Source: Agrilactobacillus composti DSM 18527 = JCM 14202 (GTDB lineage Bacteria > Bacillota > Bacilli > Lactobacillales > Lactobacillaceae). From it: DNA of 64,000 nucleotides. Location of the stretch: assembly GCF_001436375.1 (NCBI RefSeq), contig NZ_AZGA01000077.1:53477-117476 (forward strand). Reading direction: 5' to 3'. Below the pieces are notes generated by a model that was given only the letters and a program-made list of their open reading frames with translations, was not told the DNA's origin and ran no database searches. This document shows positions 27,650-35,879 of the stretch, in pieces (position 1 is the first letter of the stretch; the number at the start of each line of letters is the position of its first letter). The position numbers and the translations under genes were made by a program.

Positions 27650-28087
27650 ATGGCTAATGAAATGATGCGTCGTCGTAACTTAGATTGGGGTATGGATCCA
27701 TTCTTTGAGAACTTAGGAGATCGTTTCTTAGGCTCTATGATGCCAGAAATGATACAACAAAAGGACTTAAAGACTGATATTCAAGATACAGATAAAGCTT
27801 ATATCGCTATGATTGATTTACCTGGCGTCGACAAGCAAAACATTCATATGAATTATGAGAATGGTGTTTTGAACATCAGCTGCAAGAAAGATGACTTCAC
27901 GGATCACGAAGATAAACATGGCAATTTGATGTTGTCTGAACGGACTTCTGGGTCCATGAGCCGGAGTTATCGTTTGCCTAATGTGGACCAAAGTCAAATC
28001 TCCGCTGAATTCAACAACGGTGTTTTGAAGGTTACTTTGCCTAAGACTACTGAAGTCCAAGGCAGTGGGAATATTGAAATTCAATAA
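27650..28087 (+). CDS. Small heat-shock protein (Hsp20/alpha-crystallin)
   Basis: 145 aa ATP-independent holdase chaperone. The alpha-crystallin domain spans about 40-145, with TDKAYIAMIDLPGVDKQNI, YENGVLNISC, SRSYRLPNVDQSQISAEFNNGVLKVTLPK (the A-x-x-x-n-GVL motif). AAAGGAAG ribosome site. Control by HrcA is indicated by the CIRCE operator; direct HrcA control is not universal for hsp20 genes. Confidence 0.95.
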   Translation: MANEMMRRRNLDWGMDPFFENLGDRFLGSMMPEMIQQKDLKTDIQDTDKAYIAMIDLPGVDKQNIHMNYENGVLNISCKKDDFTDHEDKHGNLMLSERTSGSMSRSYRLPNVDQSQISAEFNNGVLKVTLPKTTEVQGSGNIEIQ

Positions 28088-28146
28088 GTTCCCCACGATT
28101 TCAATTAAATAATTAATGGATTCAGTAACGAATATCTATTGATACC

Positions 28147-28188
28147 AAAAAATCCAGGAACGCCTCCTCCGACGTTCCTGGATTTTTT
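28147..28188. terminator. Terminator after hsp20
   Basis: AAAAAATCCAGGAACG pairs with CGTTCCTGGATTTTTT, 10-base loop, T-run on both strands. Confidence 0.9.
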
Positions 28189-28199
28189 ATGCGCTCTGG

Positions 28200-28508
28200 T
28201 TAGTCATCGTCCAAACTCATCTCGTTCATTTCCAGCTCGATGTTATCTAAAACCTCATTTTCGCTTAAATACGTGATCCAAGCGTCCCGTTGGTCACTTT
28301 TGATGCTGGCTTGTAATTTCTGATATAGGTCGGTGATGACCCCATCGTATAATTTTTCGGCATTTTGTTGGATCTTGTAAGGCGTTAGCTGTACCCGCTC
28401 TTTGCGGGCTTCATTTTGCTCAGTCAATTTGGCGGTGACTTTTTCCAGATAAATCGTTTCGATATTGCTTTGAGCCTGCACATAACTTTTGAATTCTGCG
28501 GTGTTCAT
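28200..28508 (-). CDS. Conserved hypothetical protein, 102 aa
   Basis: Not recognised. A charged, mostly helical cytoplasmic protein with an acidic tail (ELEMNEMSLDDD), no membrane segment and no cysteine. AAAGGGG ribosome site. It starts 15 bp after the Nudix gene stop on the same strand, so the two are probably co-transcribed. Confidence 0.6.
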   Translation of the reverse strand: MNTAEFKSYVQAQSNIETIYLEKVTAKLTEQNEARKERVQLTPYKIQQNAEKLYDGVITDLYQKLQASIKSDQRDAWITYLSENEVLDNIELEMNEMSLDDD

Positions 28509-28523
28509 AAGTTGTCCCCTTTC

Positions 28524-29078
28524 CTAACGGATGAAAGTTAAATAGTAACAAACTGCCGCCACGGCCTGGCCGGCATGGATCGTCCCGTCTTTGACCCCAG
28601 CGATGATATCTTCAAAGGCTACCAGGTTGGCGTTGACGAACTCGTCGTGATCAAAGTCCTGCTTACCCCGCTGGTGAGGATCGATCGTCCCTAAAACCAG
28701 GGTATTGAACTCACTATTGAAGCCTTCGCTGGTGGTGACTTGGGTCATCTTTTGGGGATTGGTTAAAGTGTAGCCCGTCTCTTCTTTGACCTCCCGCACT
28801 GCGGCGGCTAAGGGGGTTTCCCCGGCATTGATCAACCCAGCCGGTAAGGAATAAGCCTCCCGGTTCACCCCCGCCCGGTACTCCACGTTCAATAGGGCCT
28901 GGGTCTTGTCCGGGGTCAACGCCAGGACCACTACCGCATTCAAATGTTGCACCACATCCCGTTCCACGGTCAAACCGTCGGGGGTTTGAATTTCTTGTTG
29001 GCTCACGGAAAAAATGCGGCCTTTAAAGACTTCTTGATTGGTTAAAATCTTGCCAGTTTTAGTTAATTTTGGCAGCAT
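28524..29078 (-). CDS. ADP-ribose pyrophosphatase-type Nudix hydrolase
   Basis: 184 aa. Nudix box GLINAGETPLAAAVREVKEETGY with the preceding NREAYSLPAG, typical of ADP-ribose/NUDT5-like enzymes that split ADP-ribose into AMP and ribose-5-phosphate. The ATG at 29078 has AGAAAGAAGG upstream; a start ten codons earlier does not. Together with the sirtuin elsewhere it fits ADP-ribose turnover, but no physical link exists. Confidence 0.85.
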   Translation of the reverse strand: MLPKLTKTGKILTNQEVFKGRIFSVSQQEIQTPDGLTVERDVVQHLNAVVVLALTPDKTQALLNVEYRAGVNREAYSLPAGLINAGETPLAAAVREVKEETGYTLTNPQKMTQVTTSEGFNSEFNTLVLGTIDPHQRGKQDFDHDEFVNANLVAFEDIIAGVKDGTIHAGQAVAAVCYYLTFIR

Positions 29079-29160
29079 AGTTGGCCTTCTTTCTGAATTT
29101 ATGGACACCTTCTATTATACGACAGCTACACCGCAATTGTGGGGCGGCTTTTGTAACCAC

Positions 29161-29196
29161 TAAAAAAGCCCTAGAACCTGAACGTTCTAGAGCGCG
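29161..29196 (-). terminator. Terminator of the copper operon
   Basis: On minus GCTCTAGAACG pairs with GTTCTAGGGC and is followed by TTTTTT. Confidence 0.85.
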
Positions 29197-29200
29197 AATT

Positions 29201-31150
29201 TTAAGCCATTGTTTTTTGGCCAATGGGTAATCCTTTGGCGCGTTGCCCCAATTTGGTGGTGTTCAAAAGTAAGGAACTGGCCACCACAGATAAGGAACTT
29301 AAGGCCATCCCTAACCCGGCCAATTCCGGACTGAGGACCAACCCCAGAGCCGCAAATACGCCGGCAGCCACGGGGATGCCTAAGGTGTTATAGATGAAGG
29401 CCCAAAATAGGTTCAAGCGAATCCGATTGAAGGTCTTCTTGGCCAAGGTCAAAGCCGTGACCACATCCATTAAGTCATTTTTAACCAAAACGATACCGCC
29501 GGACTCGATGGCAATATCCGTACCCGAGCCCATGGCAATGCCCACATCGGCAGTGGTCAAAGCCGGGGCATCATTGATACCGTCCCCCACAAAAGCCACT
29601 GGGGCGGTTTGTTGCAACTTGGCCACCGCAGCGGCCTTGTCCCCAGGTAATACGTCGGCAATCACTTCATCAATGCCCACTTGATCGGCCACCGCTTGGG
29701 CCACCCGCTGGTTATCCCCGGTGAGCATCACCGTCCGCAGGCCCTGTTGTTTCAAAGCCGCCATGGCAGTCGCCGAACTAGCCTTAGGGGCATCTTGAAT
29801 GGCAATCAGGCCAATGGCTTTCCCGGCCACCCCTACGATCACCACGGTCTTAGCGGCCTGTTGCAGGTCAGCCATGGCTTGGGCCAGTTTAGGTGGCAAA
29901 GGCGTGGTCAATAGTTTGGCATTGCCAATAAAGGCAGCTTGACCCTTAACTTGGCCGGTGACCCCTTGACCAGCCACGGCTTGAAAGTCCCGGACTGGTT
30001 CAACGGCAATCTTGGCAGCCTTAGCTTTGGCTAAAACAGCGGCGGCTAAAGGATGTTCCGAAGCTGCTTCTAGGCTAGCGGCATTTCGCAAAACCGCCGG
30101 GGCATCCCCCACAATATCCGTCACTTTAGGTTGCCCCTCGGTGATGGTCCCGGTTTTATCAAAGACGATGGTCTTCACGGTATTGGCCGCTTCTAAGACT
30201 TCGCCGTTTTTGATCAAAATCCCTAATTTTGCACTGCGGCCGGTCCCCACCATCAAAGCCGTGGGGGTGGCAATACCCAAGGCACAAGGGCAGGCAATGA
30301 TCACCACTGACACGGCGAATAACAACGCCGTGACGGCACTGGCCCCTAGGAAAACATACCAGATCGCAAAAGTGGCAATGGCGGCGATCAAGACCACGGG
30401 CACGAAGATATCGGCAATTTTGTCCACGGTCTTTTGAATCGGCGCATGGCTGGTCTGGGCCTTTTTCACCATTGCGACAATTTGGGCTAAGAGGGTATCG
30501 TCCCCCACTTTGCTGGCCTTAAACAAGAAACTCCCCTTGCTATTCATGGTGGCACCAATGACCTTGTCCCCAGTTTTTTTCAAAACAGGCATGCTTTCGC
30601 CGGTGACCATGGACTCGTCCACCGTGGAACTACCTTCAATGATCTCACCGTCCACGGCAATTTTTTGCCCCGGCCGGACCCGGATCACGTCCCCCACTTG
30701 CACTTCGGCCAAGGGGATCCGGACACTTTGGCCATGGCGGATCACTTCGGCGTCTTTGGCCTGTAAATCCACCAATTTTTCCACGGCACTGGAAGCGCTG
30801 GCCTTCATGCGTGTTTCTAAGTACTGGCCTAGTAGAATGAAGGTGATGACAAAAGCGGCACTTTCAAAGAACACCGCCCGTTTGGTGAGCAGGGCGTAAA
30901 CGGAATATAGATAAGCGGTGACCGTACCAATGGCCACTAGGGTATCCATGTTGGCGTGGTGATGGCGAAAACTGGCCCAGGCGCTTTGCAAAAAGGGCCA
31001 AGCGGCCACAGCCATAATGGCACTGGTCAATCCAAACTGACTCCAAGCACCGCCGGGCAACATGAAGCCAAAGGGCATCCCCACCATATTTACCAATAGT
31101 GGTAAGGAAAAGACCAGGGCAAAAATAAAGCGATTGCGAACGCTCATCAT
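29201..31150 (-). CDS. Copper-exporting P1B-type ATPase (CPC motif)
   Basis: 649 aa. Actuator TGES, transmembrane metal site ACPCALG (Cu(I) class), phosphorylation site DKTGT, HP motif SEHPLA, nucleotide-binding [10 protein letters not shown], eight helices. No N-terminal HMA metal-binding domain is present; the two upstream cupredoxin genes may take over metal delivery. The ATG overlaps the upstream cupredoxin stop by 4 bp. Exports Cu(I) across the plasma membrane. Third gene of a cop-box controlled operon; no CopY gene is in the window. Confidence 0.93.
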   Translation of the reverse strand: MMSVRNRFIFALVFSLPLLVNMVGMPFGFMLPGGAWSQFGLTSAIMAVAAWPFLQSAWASFRHHHANMDTLVAIGTVTAYLYSVYALLTKRAVFFESAAFVITFILLGQYLETRMKASASSAVEKLVDLQAKDAEVIRHGQSVRIPLAEVQVGDVIRVRPGQKIAVDGEIIEGSSTVDESMVTGESMPVLKKTGDKVIGATMNSKGSFLFKASKVGDDTLLAQIVAMVKKAQTSHAPIQKTVDKIADIFVPVVLIAAIATFAIWYVFLGASAVTALLFAVSVVIIACPCALGIATPTALMVGTGRSAKLGILIKNGEVLEAANTVKTIVFDKTGTITEGQPKVTDIVGDAPAVLRNAASLEAASEHPLAAAVLAKAKAAKIAVEPVRDFQAVAGQGVTGQVKGQAAFIGNAKLLTTPLPPKLAQAMADLQQAAKTVVIVGVAGKAIGLIAIQDAPKASSATAMAALKQQGLRTVMLTGDNQRVAQAVADQVGIDEVIADVLPGDKAAAVAKLQQTAPVAFVGDGINDAPALTTADVGIAMGSGTDIAIESGGIVLVKNDLMDVVTALTLAKKTFNRIRLNLFWAFIYNTLGIPVAAGVFAALGLVLSPELAGLGMALSSLSVVASSLLLNTTKLGQRAKGLPIGQKTMA

Positions 31151-31413
31151 TTGATCACAACCTTACCGTGGACCATATTCATGCCACAACTGAATCTATA
31201 GGTTCCAGGTTTGCTTGTATCAATGGCAAAGCTTTGGACTTCATTTAAAGGCAAGTTGGCTTTGAAATGGAAATCCTGGGACTGGACTTGGTCTAAGCAG
31301 CCCACGTCACTGATGCGCTTGAAGTTGAGTTGGGCGGGGATGCCTTGTTTCAAGGTAATGGTTGCGGGTTGATAGCCGCCGTTGACGATAATTTCTGTTT
31401 GTTGTTTGGTCAT
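31147..31413 (-). CDS. Cupredoxin-domain protein without signal peptide
   Basis: 88 aa, one plastocyanin-like domain. Likely copper ligands are Cys in VGCLDQV and the C-terminal [14 protein letters not shown] (Cys, Met, His). No signal peptide or membrane helix, so it should be cytosolic, unusual for a cupredoxin and suggestive of a donor to the ATPase it overlaps by 4 bp. Paralog of the anchored protein just upstream. Confidence 0.8.
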   Translation of the reverse strand: MTKQQTEIIVNGGYQPATITLKQGIPAQLNFKRISDVGCLDQVQSQDFHFKANLPLNEVQSFAIDTSKPGTYRFSCGMNMVHGKVVIK

Positions 31414-31461
31414 GATATAAAACCTCCATTGTGATGTTGTGCATTTATTGGGTAGTGACGC

Positions 31462-31833
31462 TTATTTAATAATTAATTGGCCATGAAACATATTCATGCC
31501 ACAGGCGAATTCGTAATTGCCGGGCTTGGTGGTGTCAATGGCAATGGTATGGGCCTGATCTTGGGGTAAGAAATCATTGATCCCCATGTCCGGAAAGACC
31601 ACATGGTCCAAACAAGTGGATGGGTCTTTACGTAAAAAGGTCAGCTCGGCCGGTACGCCTTGCTTTAAGACCACGGTTTCGGGGGAATAACCCCCACTGA
31701 CGACGACTTCCGCGGCTTGGGTCGCATTTTGAACTTTGGCAGTGGTCGTAGCGGTGGTATGTTTACCGAAGAACCACCACACAATAAAGCCAATCAAGCC
31801 CACAGCGCCAATCAATACCATAATTTGTGTCAT
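31462..31833 (-). CDS. Membrane-anchored cupredoxin-domain protein
   Basis: 123 aa. N-terminal helix (IMVLIGAVGLIGFIVWWFFG) anchors a single cupredoxin domain with STCLDHVVFPDMG and FACGMNMFHGQLII as probable metal ligands. The ATG at 31833 follows TAGGAGGCAAATT; the 12-codon longer reading runs through the ribosome site and into a cop box. First gene of the copper operon. Probably extracytoplasmic copper binding. Confidence 0.82.
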   Translation of the reverse strand: MTQIMVLIGAVGLIGFIVWWFFGKHTTATTTAKVQNATQAAEVVVSGGYSPETVVLKQGVPAELTFLRKDPSTCLDHVVFPDMGINDFLPQDQAHTIAIDTTKPGNYEFACGMNMFHGQLIIK

Positions 31834-31850
31834 AATTTGCCTCCTACGTT

Positions 31851-31903
31851 TACATTTGTAAACCAACATAATTATCGTACACCTCAGTGTTTACATTTGT
31901 CAA
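31851..31903 (-). promoter_or_regulatory. CopY-type promoter with two cop boxes
   Basis: TACATTTGTA (31851-31860) is a perfect cop box (TACAnnTGTA); a second, TACATTTGTC (31892-31901), overlaps the -35. On minus, TTGACA (31903-31898) and TACGAT (31879-31874) are 18 bases apart. CopY should repress until copper displaces zinc; its gene lies elsewhere. Confidence 0.88.
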
Positions 31904-31930
31904 CGCTAAAATCATATTTAAATCTGGGGA

Positions 31931-31976
31931 TGCAAAAAACGCCGCCAATACACCATTTCGGTGTGATTTGGCGACG
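31931..31976 (-). terminator. Terminator of the small-membrane-protein operon
   Basis: On minus a CGCCAAATCACACC / GGTGTATTGGCG hairpin (one mismatch region) precedes TTTTTTG. Confidence 0.75.
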
Positions 31977-32037
31977 CTAATGTGGCTTACTGGTTTTATA
32001 AAGCAGCCATTGATTGACACATGTTCTGTTGGACAAG

Positions 32038-32232
32038 TCAGAGGTCGTTAGACTTGCGCTTGTTCTTGTAGGAATGCATTATCAGGACACCGTTGGCGAC
32101 GATGCCCAGTAGCAAAACGACGTAAAAGGGGATGTTGTAGTTTTGATCAGTGAACATAGGCAAAACCAGCATTATCAAAAAAATAACATTGGTGACACTA
32201 GCCCAGCGATACACAATTTTCTTATCTACCAT
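32038..32232 (-). CDS. Small membrane protein, 64 aa
   Basis: Not recognised. Two hydrophobic helices (NVIFLIMLVLPMF; FYVVLLLGIVANGVLIM) between basic ends (MVDKKIVYRW; KNKRKSNDL). ATG at 32232 follows AAAGGGGAAGATGAC. Last of five tiny genes read from a LytTR-type promoter at 33122-33190. Possibly an immunity or accessory peptide; no evidence beyond context. Confidence 0.6.
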   Translation of the reverse strand: MVDKKIVYRWASVTNVIFLIMLVLPMFTDQNYNIPFYVVLLLGIVANGVLIMHSYKNKRKSNDL

Positions 32233-32278
32233 GTCATCTTCCCCTTTCGGCTGAGTTTTAATCAATGCCAATTTTGAA

Positions 32279-32482
32279 TTACGAATTTCTTTTTCTTAGC
32301 TGATACAGTTTAATGCAGCTCAGCCCGAAAAGTACCACTAATATACTGCCGCCAACGATCAAAGCGGCCAGCTTCAGCGGATTCGTGGGAATATGGAAAT
32401 TTAGACCGTACATAAAACCCAGGAATAACGGAAAAAGTATACCGGCTCTATACCGATTTTCAATAGCATGTTTATTGGCCAT
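32279..32482 (-). CDS. Small membrane protein, 67 aa
   Basis: Not recognised. Basic N-terminus (ANKHAIENRYR), then two helices (GILFPLFLGFMYGL; LAALIVGGSILVVLFGL) and a KLYQLRKRNS tail. Ribosome site AGTGAGGTAGCTCTC. The 18 bases ending at its ATG are almost identical to those before the DUF3784 gene at 60478, though the proteins are not obviously related. Confidence 0.6.
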   Translation of the reverse strand: MANKHAIENRYRAGILFPLFLGFMYGLNFHIPTNPLKLAALIVGGSILVVLFGLSCIKLYQLRKRNS

Positions 32483-32585
32483 GAGAGCTACCTCACTTTC
32501 TTAAAGATTCCAAGAAGTTTACAAAACTTAAACGACAACAGGGCTACTTTTAAACGTTATTACTTAGTATCAATCTTATGCTCGG

Positions 32586-32687
32586 TTATCTAGGTGCCCG
32601 ATAAATTAGATTGAAAAAGAATTCCATCCAACCACGAAATAAAATATAGACCATACTTGGTTTTTTCTTGCTTTTTTTGTCTTTCAT
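32586..32687 (-). CDS. Very small basic/aromatic peptide, 33 aa
   Basis: Starts with a lysine-rich segment (MKDKKSKKKPS) followed by VYILFRGWMEFFFNLIYRAPR, an amphipathic aromatic helix. AAGAAGG lies eight bases before the ATG. No double-glycine leader. Sits in the five-gene run behind the 33122-33190 promoter. Could be a small membrane protein, a leaderless peptide or a regulator; not assigned. Confidence 0.5.
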   Translation of the reverse strand: MKDKKSKKKPSMVYILFRGWMEFFFNLIYRAPR

Positions 32688-32754
32688 CTGTTACGCCTTC
32701 TTACTCGCTATGCCAGACACCAAGGGTTAATTTTCACAGGGCTTTGTCCAAATA

Positions 32755-32925
32755 TCATTTGGTAAAGCCATCCCAAAGCAAATCATAAATAACTAAGAAT
32801 GCCGCAAGGGCACTGGCTAACTTCAACTGTTTCTGCGCAGCCTTATTCTTCTTAATCGCCAAATTAATCAAACCAATGCTTAAAATGAGTGCTGGGAAAC
32901 CGATAAGTTTTAAAATTGATTGCAT
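32755..32925 (-). CDS. Small hydrophobic protein, 56 aa
   Basis: Two hydrophobic stretches (ILKLIGFPALILSIGLINLAI; LASALAAFLVIYDLLW) joined by a lysine-rich loop (KKNKAAQKQ). The ATG at 32925 has AAGGATG nine bases upstream and is preferred to the ATG four codons earlier. Second gene of the small-peptide run. Function unknown; it lacks a GG leader. Confidence 0.55.
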   Translation of the reverse strand: MQSILKLIGFPALILSIGLINLAIKKNKAAQKQLKLASALAAFLVIYDLLWDGFTK

Positions 32926-32974
32926 TAATAAATTCATCCTTAATTTTCTGCCATTAAACTTACAAGAATCGTCG

Positions 32975-33091
32975 TTAATTCAAGCTATTCAGCCCCACCA
33001 CAATGCTCTCTAGAAAACCAACTGCAAAGGCAAGTGTGATAATGAACCAAACACCGTATACCTGCCAAGTTTCAGTGAGTTTTTCTTTCAC
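32975..33091 (-). CDS. Small membrane protein, 38 aa, first gene of the regulated run
   Basis: GTG start after GAGGGAGTCTTT (strong site). KEKLTETWQVYGVW is followed by one hydrophobic helix (FIITLAFAVGFLESIVVGL) and ends LNSLN. It is the first ORF after the repeat-containing promoter 33122-33190, about 25 bases from the predicted transcription start. Unknown function. Confidence 0.55.
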   Translation of the reverse strand: MKEKLTETWQVYGVWFIITLAFAVGFLESIVVGLNSLN

Positions 33092-33121
33092 AAAGACTCC
33101 CTCAATTCTTGGTTCACGCCT

Positions 33122-33190
33122 ATTATAATATGGAATGGTCTGATATAGTGAATATTTTATTTAACGTATGGTTTTTTGGAATAAACGCGA
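33122..33190 (-). promoter_or_regulatory. LytTR-type promoter P3 (small-peptide run)
   Basis: On minus, GCGTTTATT (C at 33187) and ACGTTAAAT (C at 33166) are spaced exactly 21 bases; TATAAT begins at 33127, 39 bases after the second repeat's C. No -35 consensus, so activator-dependent. Same layout as five other promoters in this island. Confidence 0.8.
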
Positions 33191-33435
33191 CTTAAATCAA
33201 CGTTTTGATTATGCGTTTTACGGTACATACACCGTCTTCCTGTATGCTCATTTATTGGTATAATAACTACCAAGCATTAAATTACTTGGAAGAGAGGTTT
33301 TCACAATTTCAGATACTATTAATCCATTAGTTATTTCAACCCTGACTTCATCTAAAGGTAAACAACATTTTCCCTTTACCCACTCACCTTTACCCCTGGG
33401 TATGGGTATCCTAATAATTCTGGAGAACATGTCCT

Positions 33436-34767
33436 ATGCATTATCTTAGCCCCCTGCAAGGATATCTCTGGGACACAGGATTATTATTGGTAATATTGAC
33501 TGTTTACTTCCAGCTTAAGGCGCAGTTAACCATCAGAAAATTTCTTTTATATTGCTTACCCTTGGCTCTATTTCTGGCTTTATTCAGCTATTATCTGTCA
33601 GATTGGATCTACAGCATCCTCATTCTTATTCAAGTTCTAGTCAATCTAAAAAGAAAAATACCGATTTTTTCATTGAACACAATCTATTTGTTAGCCGTCA
33701 CAATTGTAATGTTTATTCTTGGTAATGCTATCACGCTAGTCACAGCAGAAATTCGGTTTTGGACTACCGGCGGCACCTCTGAACTTACACCAACAAATTT
33801 CGGTATCGCCCTAGATGTTAGTCTGATTATGCTTATGCTATCGTTGCTATACTCGATTAACAGATATCACGTCAAGTTGTCGACACTAGCCAATATGCTC
33901 GCTGACGAAAATGTATTGAAACCTGTGATTTTATTTTTAACGTTGCTCTTAGCAATGGAAGAGGTAGTCTCCGTTGTCTCAGTCCAATTAAGAATTGCAG
34001 GAACTTTTTTGGCAGTAATCATTATTTGCTTTGTGATCTTCACGATTCTAACTATTGTTTTGATGTATTATTTTATCATCAGTTACCGACGTAGCTTACG
34101 GGCTAAACAAGAAGCAATTGAAAAACAGCAACAAGAAACATATTTGAATCAAATCGAAGCTAACTATAACGAGTTGCGCCACTTCCGTCATGATTATCAA
34201 AATATCCTAATCTCTTTACAGGGTTATTTGCTGGCTGACGACGTGGATAAAAGTAAAAAGTATATTCAAGAAACATTGAATGAAACAACATCAGCAATCG
34301 ACTTAGAGCATAAAGCCTTCATGAATCTACCTAAGTTACAAGTGCCGGGGATTCGACAGTTATTATTTGAAAAAATAAAACAGATTCTTGTGCTTAAAAT
34401 TGCGGTTAGTCTAGAAATCGATCAAGCTATTGTTACCTTACCTGGGTCACAGATTAATTTAGCTCGAATTGTTGGTATTCTGATGGATAACGCAATCGAA
34501 GCAACTAAGCTAGCGGCTAATCCAGAAATTCATATCGCAATCATAAAGTATTCTGAGGATGCCTATGAATTTGACGTGGAGAATACACTAATTGATCCAG
34601 TCATTGATATAACTGAATTGTTCCAGGAGGGCTATTCCACCAAACATGATCACAGCGGACTTGGCTTAGCAAACGTCAACAAATTAGTCCAGGATTCGGA
34701 AACGTATAGCCTCGAAGTTACTAAGCATACTGACACTATCCGCTTTAGTTTGATGATGCAAAAGTAA
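33436..34767 (+). CDS. HPK10-type sensor histidine kinase, copy 1
   Basis: 443 aa. Six to seven N-terminal membrane helices (about 1-215), a coiled-coil linker (KQEAIEKQQQETYLNQIE), phospho-acceptor RHFRHDYQN (His about 252), N box MDNAIEA (about 350) and G box HSGLGLANV. This is the peptide-pheromone receptor kinase class of the Agr/PlnB type. About two thirds identical to copy 2 by eye. It shares the single LytTR regulator downstream. No pheromone gene adjoins. Confidence 0.9.
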   Translation: MHYLSPLQGYLWDTGLLLVILTVYFQLKAQLTIRKFLLYCLPLALFLALFSYYLSDWIYSILILIQVLVNLKRKIPIFSLNTIYLLAVTIVMFILGNAITLVTAEIRFWTTGGTSELTPTNFGIALDVSLIMLMLSLLYSINRYHVKLSTLANMLADENVLKPVILFLTLLLAMEEVVSVVSVQLRIAGTFLAVIIICFVIFTILTIVLMYYFIISYRRSLRAKQEAIEKQQQETYLNQIEANYNELRHFRHDYQNILISLQGYLLADDVDKSKKYIQETLNETTSAIDLEHKAFMNLPKLQVPGIRQLLFEKIKQILVLKIAVSLEIDQAIVTLPGSQINLARIVGILMDNAIEATKLAANPEIHIAIIKYSEDAYEFDVENTLIDPVIDITELFQEGYSTKHDHSGLGLANVNKLVQDSETYSLEVTKHTDTIRFSLMMQK

Positions 34768-35004
34768 CGTTCAGTTGCGATACTTGTTAATTTTAATGAG
34801 TGTCGTTTTTTTGTGCCAATTTAAATTTAAAGTTCCAATCCGGTTCGAATGTAATATGCGATACCTTCTTCATTGTGTCCTTTTTGAAAACTGGTTTCTG
34901 CTTTTTAGAATTTCGCGTTCAGCTGTTGTGATGGCTAGATTTGCAATCAGTTCAGACAATTGCTGCAAAATTGATTTTTTGTGCATTTGTTACACATCTT
35001 ATTT
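34768..35004. other. Intergenic stretch without a supported gene
   Basis: 237 bases between kinase 1 and the CPBP protease. A long open frame exists on plus (34775-35041) but it lacks a ribosome site, is rich in Cys/Phe in an implausible pattern and overlaps the protease tail. No terminator or repeat found. Confidence 0.4.
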
Positions 35005-35655
35005 TCATAAAAAATTAAGGCCAGTTGCAATCAAATTATAAGCGATATGAGACATGATACTGGTCTTTATATCTGCAAATTTTCGATTCATCAAGCTTAA
35101 ACCAATTGAATCAATGGCTAATAAAGGCATTTTCACAAAATCTAGGCCATGGGCAATCGCAAAACAAATTGCCACGAGTATAATTGCAGGATAAAAGCCC
35201 ATTAACTTTTGAAAATATGACGTCAGTACCCCTCTAAATCCCAGTTCTTCTAGAATCGGTCCTGTAACGCAAAGCACCGTAATGTTGACCCACTTTAACG
35301 GCGAGTTCATCAATTGATAGGCTTGATCTAACTTCACACTGGTTTGGTTATGCCTAATAAAATCAAGTGGTAAGTTTCCAATAATCACCGTCAGGCCAAT
35401 GACAATAACTGCCCATAAAACAGCATAGCCGACTTGTTTTTTAAAATTAGGAAACGAAAGTGTTGGTGCTGCTTTAGTTAAAAATCGATTGATGGCAATC
35501 AAGATTACCCCAAACAAAAGGCTTTCGCCAATTAATAGGAGCCACGATAATTTCGGATCCGTTGTAAAATATCCAAGCCAAGAACTGCCACTGACCAAGA
35601 AAATAAATGGCAGAAACATAATGAGTCCGCCTATCACCCAGCCGATTTTCTTCAT
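35005..35655 (-). CDS. CPBP-family intramembrane metalloprotease (CAAX-like)
   Basis: 216 aa, about seven helices. Active-site motifs GPILEELGFRGVLTSYF (EExxxR) and FAIAHGLDF (second His motif) are intact. Enzymes of this family are frequent in bacteriocin loci, where some act in self-immunity or pheromone processing. It sits alone on minus between the two kinases. ATATTACCTCC on plus gives a GGAGG site eight bases from the ATG. Confidence 0.85.
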   Translation of the reverse strand: MKKIGWVIGGLIMFLPFIFLVSGSSWLGYFTTDPKLSWLLLIGESLLFGVILIAINRFLTKAAPTLSFPNFKKQVGYAVLWAVIVIGLTVIIGNLPLDFIRHNQTSVKLDQAYQLMNSPLKWVNITVLCVTGPILEELGFRGVLTSYFQKLMGFYPAIILVAICFAIAHGLDFVKMPLLAIDSIGLSLMNRKFADIKTSIMSHIAYNLIATGLNFL

Positions 35656-35879
35656 ATATTACCTCCATGCGCGCGAAGCGTTATTTTTATTTTAAATTCG
35701 ATTTATCTTAATCTATGTATTGAAATTAATATCCTTAAATTCTGCACAAATTAACACCCAGATTTCTATCTAGCTTTTCGATAATGCTTCAACCAGCCCC
35801 TCTGCCTTGATTCTTGGTATAATCTCATTATAGTTATACAGTGCACAAGTATCACCACATACGAGGGGGTGTCGCTATC
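35656..35879 (+). promoter_or_regulatory. Promoter region of kinase 2
   Basis: TATAAT at 35818-35823 precedes the kinase 2 ATG by about 57 bases; the first kinase also has GGTATAAT (33257-33264). Neither has a -35 box, which hints at activator dependence, but no clear CGTT repeat pair is found here. Confidence 0.45.

Noticed and set aside
33306..33449. 47-codon frame after GAGAGGTTTTCACA overlapping the kinase 1 start, as a pheromone candidate
   Set aside because: The only codon at correct spacing is ATT, no ATG/GTG/TTG is in frame, and the sequence has no GG leader or export signal.
34775..35041. 88-codon plus-strand ORF after kinase 1
   Set aside because: No ribosome site, odd Cys/Phe composition, overlaps the CPBP protease end; not supported.
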